A stretch of 64,000 nucleotides of DNA from Burkholderia cepacia (GTDB lineage Bacteria; Pseudomonadota; Gammaproteobacteria; Burkholderiales; Burkholderiaceae), in assembly GCF_001039005.1 (NCBI RefSeq), contig NZ_LDWR01000046.1, positions 1 to 64,000 of the forward strand, written 5' to 3'. The translations under genes and the position numbers were made by a program. The notes below the pieces were generated by a model, which saw only the letters and a list, made by a program, of their open reading frames with translations, made no database searches and was not told the DNA's origin. Below, one piece after another: positions 9,701-17,199 of the stretch. Each line of letters opens with the position of its first letter. Position 1 is the first letter of the stretch.

Positions 9701-12700
9701 CACCGTCAGCGACGGAAGCGACGGAAGGCTCAGGTCGGGCGCGAGAACGACGATCTTCGAGTCGCTCCACGACACGACCGTCGCATTGACGCCCGCGATC
9801 GTGACCGTGCCGGTGCCCTGCGTACCGCCGAAGCCGTAGTGGCGCGTAATGAACTTCTGGTTGAACGGCGCCGTGCTCTGGTTCGGTCCCGTGTACGCAT
9901 GATTCGGCACCTGCTGGTCGCCCAGCGCGTTGATCGTCAACTGCTTGCCGGGTGCGCTGACCCACGGGCCCGCACCGGCGCCGATCGTGTCGCCGGTCAC
10001 GCTCGAGACCGCCGGCGTCGCATCCGGATACGCGCAGTCGGGCTGGTTGTAGCCGTCGGCGAAGGACTGCACCGGCACCACCGGCGTATCCATGTACTGC
10101 GTCTGTCCGGGCATGAACGGAATCTCGTAACAGAACTGGCTGTATGCCGGGTTGTACAGCGGGTCCGACATCGTCTTGCCGGGGTGCAGCGGATCGGGGA
10201 TCGGGCCCGGATCGTTCATGCACGCGACCATCATCGTCGGTGCATAACCGGTCGGGTTCGGGGGGTTCACTTCCCAGGTCGAGAACGTCAGTCCGTTGTA
10301 GATGCCCCATTGATCCGAGTAGGTGCGCGAGATTTCGTTGCCGGAGAAATCCTTGAACGAGATCGGCACGTTCGGCACCGCGAACTTTTCGCCGAACTGC
10401 GGCGAATACGGATCGAACTCCGACGAGAAGTCGTCGAGCATGAAGCCCGTGTAGTGCGCACTGACATGCGTCGAACTGAAGATCCAGAACTTCGCGAGCA
10501 CCGATTCCTCATCGGTGAGCATCACCTCCTTGCGGTCGCACAGATGCCGGGAAGCACCCGCGAACGGCGCGACTTCCTTCGATCCCGGGAACAGGCTCAT
10601 GTAGTCCGGCACGATGCGCAACTCGCCGACGCACGGCCAGAACCGCTCGACGCTGCCGGTGTCGCCTTCGGCATGCGGCGTCGAACCGAGGTTCGTGGTC
10701 ATGTTCTGCGGGTTGTTCCGGTTGTACGTCGAGTTCACCGCGGCTTGGTCGGGCAGGATGAAGACCGCGCCGATCCCGCCGAACTGCTGCGTCACCGGTG
10801 CGATGTAGTTGTCGCCGATCAGGATGTTCTTGTCTTCCTCCTTCACCAGTTCGTAGCCCGGCGGCACGATGATCTCGACCACGTACTTGCCGGCAGGCAG
10901 CATCGGCGTGCCGTCGACGGGGTTTTTCCCGACGCAGACCGTGCAGTTCGACGCGACCGGCTTGCCGCTCGCATCCGTCGCCGTCACGCTCGGGAACTTG
11001 TACATCCCGTCATACGGCGCCGGCTGGATCTGGTTGAACACATGCATGCCGTCGTAGCACTTGTACTGCGCGTTCGCGGGCAGCTGGCGATGTTGCTGAT
11101 CGAGCCAGTTGGTGCTGTTCTTCAGCGTGAAGTAGAACGGGTCGCTCGGATCCTGGCCCGGGCAGTTCATGTTCGGCGTCACGCCGTCCGCGCGGAAGCC
11201 CTGCGCCCAGTCGTCCCAGCTCGCCGTCTTGGTCGTATCGACCAGCGTCAGGTTGGTGGTGCCGTCCGTCGCCGTGCCTTCCTGGTACAGGTTCACCGTG
11301 ACGTTCGGCACGTTGGGGGTCCACTTCGTGTGGATCAGCAGCGTCGGATCGTCGAACGGCCGCGTCGATGCATAGATCACCTCGCCGCGTATCCCGCCGT
11401 TCTCGCCCTTCCCGAACGGCGTCTTGGCGTACTCGATGAACGAGTTCTGGCCGGAGAAGCCCTGCCACGCCTCCGAGTTCACCCAGGGCGGATCGACCCG
11501 CCCGGTCGAGCCGGTGCCGGTCGACGCGCAGTCCGCGTCCGCGCAATACCGGGCGCCCGGCACCTGCAGGTTCGACGGCAGCGGCACGGTTTCGACCGTG
11601 TTCGCGAAGTTCGCGGCGATCGTCGAGTTCCCGCTGCCGGGCACGCCGGTGCGATCGACCGGGCCGCCCGCGTCATACACCACGTGCGTGCCGGACGATT
11701 TGTAGCGCGTCTGGTCGTCGTCGACCACATACCAGTTGAACAGCGGGAAGATCTCGTTGAACGGCGCATAGCCGTTGGCGTCGGTCGAATTGAAGTTCGA
11801 GTAGCTGCCGTCGCGGAACCGCATGTTGACCGACGCCAGCGCGATGCCGGGGTCGTCCGGATGCGAGATGCCGTCGCCGTGCAGGTCGATGAAGGTCCGC
11901 GTATAGAGGTTCGTCTGCCACTGCAGCACCGACAGGTCGCCGATGTCGACCGTCGTGCTCCCGTTGGCCGCGGGCAGCTGGACCGCCTTGGCCAGCCCGT
12001 CGACGATCTGGTCGTTCCATTGATCGAACACGGTGATGCGCGTCGTGCCGTTCGGCAAACCGCTGATCGTGAACCGGCCCTGGTTGTCGCATTTCGTGAA
12101 GCCGTAATCCTCGCCGTCAGGATCGCCGACGCTCACATAGCATTGCGAGAATGCCAGCGAATCGTGCGACCCGCTGCTGTACAGGTTCTCGTTCGGCGGG
12201 CGACCGTAATGCAGGTTCGTCACGCGGCCCGTGATCGTGTTCGGGCACGCGCCGGTGTCGCACAGCCCGGTCTTGGTCGCGTTGGTTCTGCGCGCGTTGA
12301 TGATCTTCGGATTCGCGAAGCCGATCGACACGTGATAGCCGGCCGGCCCGAACTCCTGGAAGTACGCGGGCCCGCCGACCTTGACGAACGCGTCGTGCGC
12401 CTTCTGTCCGTCGAGCGTGTTGGTCTGCAGCCATTCCTCGCCGCGGCCGATCCGGTCGGCCGCCGGCGTCGCGACCACGCCGTAGCGGCCCGGCATCAGG
12501 TTGGCGATGACGGCCTGGCCAACGAGCGGCGACAGCGTCTTGCCGTCCGATTCGTATTTCGGGCAGGTCGGAATCATGCCGACCAGGCCGTCGGTCGCCG
12601 TCGAGATCGGGCACGCATTGAGCCCGGAAATCGGGTCGATGGTGCCCTGCAGCGAATTCGACAGCGGCATGTTGAACATGTCGTAGGTCATCTGCCCGGT

Positions 12701-15466
12701 CGGGTCGCCGGTGCCGCCGGCATCGTCCCAGAGCTTGACCTCGAATCCGCCGAGGCCCGGCTCGCGCGCGGTGCCGAATCCGTCGGACCCGCCGCTGACA
12801 TCCACTTCGCCGTTCAGCGGCGCATCGTCCTCGAACACGAACACCGACAGCTTCGCGGTCTGGTACGGCGTTTCCGTCAGCAGCACGTTGAGCTGCCCGG
12901 CCTGTCCGGCGGCAGTCTGCCCCGCCTTCGCGGCGGCGACCTGCGCGGGCGAAATCGGCGCGCCGCCCATGCTGTGGCCGCACTTGCCGGTGCCCGGCGC
13001 GAAATCCGCGCCGCTCGGACCCGACGGGCAGTCGAGCGCGATGCTGAACGGCCGCGTGGTGTTCGGCGGCACGCCGCCGCCGTTCGTGAACGTGTTGCCG
13101 GCATCGCCGGGCAGGATCGAGATGTAGTAATGCTTGGTCGGGTCGAGCGCCACGTACTTCGGATCGACGGGCGCCTGTTGCGAGACACTCGGGCCGGTGC
13201 GGCACACGCCGTTACCGACGTCGCACACGGTCGCCAGGTGCGTGTTGGACACCGGGTCGTACACGGTCTGCCCGGATTCGCATGCCACGGTGCCGACGCA
13301 GCCCGCCGCCACCACCGGCATATAGCTCGTGTGGAAGTTCGTGCCGAGACTCGGGACCGGCAGCGGCGGGCAGTTCGCCGGCCGCGCCGTCGTCGAATTC
13401 ACCTGGCAGGCCGTATCGATCTGCATCGTGCGGTCTTCCTCGATGATCCAGCGATAGTCGGTGAGCTTGACCGCCTTGTTCGGCGCGGTCGCATCCGGCG
13501 CCATGCTCGGCGCATCCATCACGTTCACGACCAGCCCGCTGCCGGGATTGAAGGTCACGGTCACCGTCCCTGCATTCGCGCTCGTCTGGCTCTGCGTATT
13601 GGTGACCTTGTACTGGAACGTCATCGTCTGCGCGGCCGCGCCGTTGCCGGCCAGCGGCGCCGTCGTCGGCACCGCGGTAAACGATCCGTCCGGATTCAGC
13701 GTCACGGTGCCGTTCGTCGCGCTCGACGCGACGATTTGCGCGGTGAGCGGCAACCCGGCCGGATCGCTCGCGCTGGCGAGCACGCCGGGCGCGCCGACCT
13801 GAATCTGCGACGCGATGTTGCTCGCGAAACTCGCATTGCCCGCGGTGGGGACCGACAGGCACTTGTTGCTCGTGGTGCAGGCGGTCAACGTCACCTTCGC
13901 CGTCACCGGCGGCGTGCCGTTGGTCGACTGATAGACGAAACTGTCGTTCGTCGCGCTGCTCGACAGGTACGTGAACGTGCCGTCCGAGTTCAGCGTGAGC
14001 GTGCCGCTCGCGGGCGGCGTCTGGACCTTCACGCCGTACACGCCGGAGTCGTTCGCGATCACGCCCTTGGCCGGATCCGACACGGTGAGCGTCGTGCCCG
14101 GCACGAAGTAGTAGTTCGCGCCCGCGGCGGTCGGCGTTTCGCCGATGCCGGCGGTCGCCGACGGTTGGGCGTTGTTGACCGCGATGTAGCCTTGCATCCC
14201 GCCATCGCGCTGATTGTTGGTCGACAGGCTCAACTCGCGGTCGTACACCGGCATTGCACCCGCGGCCGGCGCGTTCACCATCACGTCGTAGGTCTTGCCG
14301 GCCGCCATGAACACGGCGTTCTGGATGCGCGCGGCGCCGGGCAGCACGTTGCCGTCCTCGGCGATCAGCGCGAAGCCGGGAACGGACGGATTGCCCGTTT
14401 GCGCGCCGACCACGGCCGGAACGTGCATGCGCAACCCGGCGTTCACCAGGCGCACGAGCACCTGCCCGGTCGACGCCGGCACCGTCGCGCTCGGCGGAAA
14501 GGCCGACGCGTTCGGGTTGGTGCGATCGAAGGCAACGCCGTTGATCATGTAATAGCGCGGATCGTAGTTCACCACCGGCGGATAGCAGGTGCCGAACGTG
14601 ATCGACTTCGAGTCGCCGCATCCGCCGGGCTGCCCCGACCACGCGGCGGTTTCGCTGAAGCCCTTGGTCGCGACGGCCGCGGCGACCGCGGCATTCTGCA
14701 CCGGATCGATCTCGCCCATCACGAGTGGCACGTCGGCGTCATAGCAGGACGCCGTGTTCGGATAGGCCTGGTTCGTCGATGCGCACGTCGAACTCGGGAC
14801 GCTCGGGCTCTTCACCACCAGCACCCCGTAGAGGCCCATCGGCCCCTGGATCGACGGGTGCGTGCCCGACTCGAGCAGATAGGTGCCGGGCTTGAGATTC
14901 GCCCAGGTGAGCGTCGTGTGCGATTTCGGATCGGTCGACGACGCCACCTCGGTTCCGAACGACTCGACGCGCGGCCCTTGCGCGGGCGGCACGAACGATG
15001 CCATCGGCGCGGTCGAGGTCGCCGTGACGATCGGCCAGGTCGTGGCGGTCTGCGTCGGATGGGCCGGGCTCGGCGTGGTCGTCGGCTTGTCGCCCAGGCC
15101 GCCGCCCAACTGGCCGACGACGACGAGCGAGGTCGGTACGGGCGCCGGCAGGTTGTTCGTCAGGTTGATCTGCAACTGCCCTGCGGGCACGGTGATCACC
15201 ACCGGCGACCAGTTCGCGCCGGCGGCCGGATTCGCCGCCGCGCAGGTGGCATTCGCGGCCGGCACCGTCGCGACGGCGGCCGGCGTGCAGCTGTAGCCCC
15301 ACATCGGCACGGCCTGCCCGTCCGGCATCAACGCCGTGGACGCCTTCGCCGTCAGATTGACGACCGATTGCGCGAAACATGCTTCGCCTGCCGTCAGCAA
15401 CATGGATGCCGCGACCCCCACCTTGAACAGATCAAGGAGCGTCGCCGTGAGCTTGGTGGATCTCAT
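6749..15466 (-). CDS. Giant secreted mosaic protein: MCO-like, Ig-like, IPT and beta-helix parts
   Basis: A 2,905-aa protein with a signal peptide (1-33, ending FAQ). Residues 34-420 match the multicopper-oxidase protein encoded just upstream (VVNLTAK...MWGYSC against VFNLTAQ...SWGYGC), but the copper ligands are lost: LESGTHPSIQGPMGLYG replaces the HSH-type motif and LRMHVPAVVG stands where the upstream protein has HPFHEHGNH. Next come Ig/cadherin-like repeats (NSDGTFTY near 505, NPDGSFTA near 595), SdrD/CNA-B-like segments (about 900-1560) and an IPT/TIG domain (about 1870-1975). A right-handed parallel beta-helix follows (about 1985-2735), opening GDMIVVGPGTYNEML and ending in a DIFGTPRP...DIGAVEY signature. 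A GIPGVG repeat and a Pro/Arg/Ala-rich tail close the protein. The ATG at 15466 is chosen for GGAG 7 nt upstream. It is probably a cell-surface or matrix scaffold; that role is inference. Confidence 0.85.
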   Translation of the reverse strand: MRSTKLTATLLDLFKVGVAASMLLTAGEACFAQSVVNLTAKASTALMPDGQAVPMWGYSCTPAAVATVPAANATCAAANPAAGANWSPVVITVPAGQLQINLTNNLPAPVPTSLVVVGQLGGGLGDKPTTTPSPAHPTQTATTWPIVTATSTAPMASFVPPAQGPRVESFGTEVASSTDPKSHTTLTWANLKPGTYLLESGTHPSIQGPMGLYGVLVVKSPSVPSSTCASTNQAYPNTASCYDADVPLVMGEIDPVQNAAVAAAVATKGFSETAAWSGQPGGCGDSKSITFGTCYPPVVNYDPRYYMINGVAFDRTNPNASAFPPSATVPASTGQVLVRLVNAGLRMHVPAVVGAQTGNPSVPGFALIAEDGNVLPGAARIQNAVFMAAGKTYDVMVNAPAAGAMPVYDRELSLSTNNQRDGGMQGYIAVNNAQPSATAGIGETPTAAGANYYFVPGTTLTVSDPAKGVIANDSGVYGVKVQTPPASGTLTLNSDGTFTYLSSSATNDSFVYQSTNGTPPVTAKVTLTACTTSNKCLSVPTAGNASFASNIASQIQVGAPGVLASASDPAGLPLTAQIVASSATNGTVTLNPDGSFTAVPTTAPLAGNGAAAQTMTFQYKVTNTQSQTSANAGTVTVTFNPGSGLVVNVMDAPSMAPDATAPNKAVKLTDYRWIIEEDRTMQIDTACQVNSTTARPANCPPLPVPSLGTNFHTSYMPVVAAGCVGTVACESGQTVYDPVSNTHLATVCDVGNGVCRTGPSVSQQAPVDPKYVALDPTKHYYISILPGDAGNTFTNGGGVPPNTTRPFSIALDCPSGPSGADFAPGTGKCGHSMGGAPISPAQVAAAKAGQTAAGQAGQLNVLLTETPYQTAKLSVFVFEDDAPLNGEVDVSGGSDGFGTAREPGLGGFEVKLWDDAGGTGDPTGQMTYDMFNMPLSNSLQGTIDPISGLNACPISTATDGLVGMIPTCPKYESDGKTLSPLVGQAVIANLMPGRYGVVATPAADRIGRGEEWLQTNTLDGQKAHDAFVKVGGPAYFQEFGPAGYHVSIGFANPKIINARRTNATKTGLCDTGACPNTITGRVTNLHYGRPPNENLYSSGSHDSLAFSQCYVSVGDPDGEDYGFTKCDNQGRFTISGLPNGTTRITVFDQWNDQIVDGLAKAVQLPAANGSTTVDIGDLSVLQWQTNLYTRTFIDLHGDGISHPDDPGIALASVNMRFRDGSYSNFNSTDANGYAPFNEIFPLFNWYVVDDDQTRYKSSGTHVVYDAGGPVDRTGVPGSGNSTIAANFANTVETVPLPSNLQVPGARYCADADCASTGTGSTGRVDPPWVNSEAWQGFSGQNSFIEYAKTPFGKGENGGIRGEVIYASTRPFDDPTLLIHTKWTPNVPNVTVNLYQEGTATDGTTNLTLVDTTKTASWDDWAQGFRADGVTPNMNCPGQDPSDPFYFTLKNSTNWLDQQHRQLPANAQYKCYDGMHVFNQIQPAPYDGMYKFPSVTATDASGKPVASNCTVCVGKNPVDGTPMLPAGKYVVEIIVPPGYELVKEEDKNILIGDNYIAPVTQQFGGIGAVFILPDQAAVNSTYNRNNPQNMTTNLGSTPHAEGDTGSVERFWPCVGELRIVPDYMSLFPGSKEVAPFAGASRHLCDRKEVMLTDEESVLAKFWIFSSTHVSAHYTGFMLDDFSSEFDPYSPQFGEKFAVPNVPISFKDFSGNEISRTYSDQWGIYNGLTFSTWEVNPPNPTGYAPTMMVACMNDPGPIPDPLHPGKTMSDPLYNPAYSQFCYEIPFMPGQTQYMDTPVVPVQSFADGYNQPDCAYPDATPAVSSVTGDTIGAGAGPWVSAPGKQLTINALGDQQVPNHAYTGPNQSTAPFNQKFITRHYGFGGTQGTGTVTIAGVNATVVSWSDSKIVVLAPDLSLPSLPSLTVPSTCTIQQMGAAATQCGELVITAGNGKRSIDAITVTIGGKAPTYVSGENGASNALQTAINNASAGDMIVVGPGTYNEMLVMWKPVRLQGVGAASVTVNANTHPSGKLDPWRRLIACLFGTSLDGGTISAAYDPTKPISPTNNPYDPSGTYQCSTQMQGHVDPIPFEPTVGWDSSQNGNLGELLMEPSLMGAYEGAGITVLAKGVQTSANCSANGVCTLLTKHDCTTDPNNPNYSNFMCNPSRIDGITFTNSSQGGGGIFLHGWNHYTEVSNNRVTGNAGTLSGGITVGQVEVPDGTIAADGVTQLPFMYNTFVNVHHNAVTGNASYGDEINSTTPSAAGGVTLCSGADYYRFNYNWVCGNISGGDGGGVAHFGFSYNGDLSHNVVLFNQSNNPTLPTYGGGIIAQGVPPDGTFCENSTIDVDCAPQLSDGIGPNLVIDGNLIMGNTAESGKGGGLRLQNVNGTDVQRSLGNPNNWYQVRVINNIIANNVAGWSGGGVSLQDAVRVNFINNTVISNDATASAGVLFNTPAASQSNVPPPGCTSSPNSADSTCTSFIEASTQQPAGLETAGHTQNLMAAFVPPAGFTGQVTCPANSPNCMKFSNPVLANNVFWQNRSFYISVSSQPNPNIPGVQNAVTLNPILNQKGLSTGTCVTGGTTPPFYWDIGAYGDTGPANHQSGLTMNPQYSIMTSTAGYGATNKAANPQTVGQYCNGSRVPPEAGGNGFAVPPGIADAVMPNPLFGLMPTATPDEGNQWINMSYGPLSLFNEALTQGSTGYNVMMGNYSIKGTSPAIGAATASGAPNHDIFGTPRPQANGYDIGAVEYVTPGLLGGLLGGGTPIDPLALGSQPTGLAALVPRGIGGIPGVGGIPGVGGIPGVGGIPGLFNGGVPLPPILAPALRRPLAGALRLAPPARPLPAGALTQSPALARPPSGVLLQNPAQTPLRARTQTPGQTPAQTRALPPVRLPVPTPAPAAPAPLAGALQ
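7057..7130 (-). repeat. 18-bp tandem repeat encoding GIPGVG
   Basis: About four copies of an 18-bp unit (plus-strand CCCGGAATTCCGCCGACG with small changes) encode a GIPGVG-type flexible linker after the beta-helix of the giant protein. The unit is a multiple of three, so copy-number change would keep the frame. Confidence 0.8.
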
Positions 15467-15483
15467 CGCCTTTCTCCCCACCC

Positions 15484-17133
15484 CTAATTGGATTCGTCGA
15501 TCGGAAATACCGGAGGATCAACGAGCATCATCATCATCATTCCGCCGGGGAAGATGTTGTTCGTCGTGATCTCGCGCTCGTTATGCGAGTGCCACATGAA
15601 CGCGAAGCCTGCTTCCGTTGCTGCCGGGTTCAGCTGCACGCCGCTCGGCGGCGTCGTTCCCGTCGGGGCCGTTGCTCGCGTCGTGGCGTCCGGACCGAGA
15701 TACGGACTGCCGCCATACCAGGCGCCGTTGGTCAGGATGTTCGAGTCCGGCAACGTCACCGGCCCGCCGCTGGCGACCTTGCCGAACGGCGCCTTCTCGA
15801 GCGCCTTGCCGTGGTCCTGGCACCACTCGTAGTAGTTCGGCGCGTTGCGCGGGGCCGGCGGATTCGACGCCGTCGTGTAGTAGCCGTTCGCGTCCGGCAC
15901 GCAGACGGAGCCGTCGCCCGCGTAGTGCGCGTAGACGTCCCAGTTCAGGCCCTTGCCGGTCCAGTAGAAGATCCCGTCCATCGTGACGCCCGGCGTCGTG
16001 GTGGTCGTGAACAGCAGCGGGCCGGCCGGCTGCCGCGGGTTCGCCGGATGGCTCGGGTCGACCGGGCTGAGCAACAGGTTGCCGTCGCGCGCCAGCACGC
16101 GCACGTGATTGCCGTGCTCGTGGAACGGATGCTGCCAGCGGCCGGTGCCGATGATCCGCAGCAGCACCAGTTCGCCCGGATGCATGTGCGGGTTGCCGTT
16201 ATACGGCTGGTGCGGGTACTGCGGCGCGTAGTTCGGATCCATGTCGTCCGGCATCGAACGGCCGTTGACCATGAAATAGGCCGGGTGATAAGGCTCGGTC
16301 TCGACGGTCATGCAGCCGTTCGGTCTGGTGCACGACGTATTCGCCGCGACCTGCTGCTCCGCCTGCTGATGGATGCGCGGATCCATTTCGGAGAACTGAA
16401 AAAGATACTCACGGTCATAGCAGGCGGCGCTGTTGTCGAATGCCGCCACTGCGTTGCGGAAATCATGCTGGCCGAACGGTCTGCCCGAATCCGGCAGCGC
16501 CATGCAGCCCGCCGTGTTGACCGCCGTATTCGGCAGCACGATGATCGCGCCGTACAGCCCCATCTCGATCTGCAGATCGCCCTGCGTGCCGCTGTAGTAC
16601 GTATGCGTGCCCGGCGTCGCCGCGACGAACGTGTAGGTGACCGTCGCGCCGTGCTGCGCTTCCTGCGCCAGCAGCCCGGCAACGCCGGAGGTGCCGGTGC
16701 AGGTCTTGCCGTCCGGGCTCAGGGTCCCGGTGCACACGACGAAGCCGGGAAACAGCATCGACGTGTTGCCGGCCGCCGCCGGCAGGTTGTTGGTGAGCGT
16801 CACGGTGATGATGTCGCCCTGCCTGACGATCAGCGTCGGACCGGGAATCTGCATCGTCGGACAGGTCGCGCCGGTAATCGTCGCCGGCGAGAACACGAGC
16901 GGCGTCGCGCTGGTCGCCGCGCAGCCGTAGCCCCACGAATAGACACTCGAACCATCGGGCTGCGTGATGCGCGCCTCCTGGGCAGTGAGGTTGAATACCT
17001 TGCCGGTGATGCCCGGCGCCGCAGCTTGCGCGTGCATCGACAGCAACGCGGCGAGCGTCGCGACGCCGACGCGGGCGAGCCGTCCAAGGCGGGCGAGCGT
17101 CGCGGTCCACGCATGGTGAGTGATGTGTCCCAC
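15484..17133 (-). CDS. Secreted multicopper-oxidase-family protein with partial ligand set
   Basis: A 549-aa protein with a Sec leader (about 1-38, ending AQAAA). It has cupredoxin-type domains: a first with GTHTYYSGTQGDLQIEMGLYG near residue 180, where normal multicopper oxidases have an HSH or HCH motif, and a later one with an intact HPFHEHGNH cluster near 334-342. A C-terminal WHSHNEREITTNN near 512 takes the place of the usual HCHxxxH; the type-1 copper Cys is Ser here. The protein can therefore hold only part of the copper sites unless it works with a partner, most simply the 527-aa oxidase upstream. The GTG start has GAGGAG 7-8 nt upstream and is clearly the right one. The giant gene follows after 17 bp. 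Confidence 0.8.
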   Translation of the reverse strand: MGHITHHAWTATLARLGRLARVGVATLAALLSMHAQAAAPGITGKVFNLTAQEARITQPDGSSVYSWGYGCAATSATPLVFSPATITGATCPTMQIPGPTLIVRQGDIITVTLTNNLPAAAGNTSMLFPGFVVCTGTLSPDGKTCTGTSGVAGLLAQEAQHGATVTYTFVAATPGTHTYYSGTQGDLQIEMGLYGAIIVLPNTAVNTAGCMALPDSGRPFGQHDFRNAVAAFDNSAACYDREYLFQFSEMDPRIHQQAEQQVAANTSCTRPNGCMTVETEPYHPAYFMVNGRSMPDDMDPNYAPQYPHQPYNGNPHMHPGELVLLRIIGTGRWQHPFHEHGNHVRVLARDGNLLLSPVDPSHPANPRQPAGPLLFTTTTTPGVTMDGIFYWTGKGLNWDVYAHYAGDGSVCVPDANGYYTTASNPPAPRNAPNYYEWCQDHGKALEKAPFGKVASGGPVTLPDSNILTNGAWYGGSPYLGPDATTRATAPTGTTPPSGVQLNPAATEAGFAFMWHSHNEREITTNNIFPGGMMMMMLVDPPVFPIDESN

Positions 17134-17168
17134 GGCTTTTCTCCTCAGTGCAGGACTTCCCGGCCGGA

Positions 17169-17190
17169 CCTGCCCGACGACTCGGGCAGG
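17169..17190 (-). other. Intercistronic hairpin between the two oxidase genes
   Basis: CCTGCCCGA, a 4-nt loop, then TCGGGCAGG form a perfect 9-bp stem in the 66-nt gap between the two oxidase genes. No U-tract follows in the leftward direction. It is more likely an mRNA stability or processing element, or a partial terminator that lowers expression of downstream genes, than a full terminator. Confidence 0.5.
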
Positions 17191-17199
17191 CCCCGGTCA

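Noticed and set aside
7265..15487. 2,740-codon open frame on the plus strand opposite the giant gene
   Set aside because: Arg- and His-rich with no domain, no start signal, and it mirrors the codon bias of the real gene. It is a GC-skew shadow.
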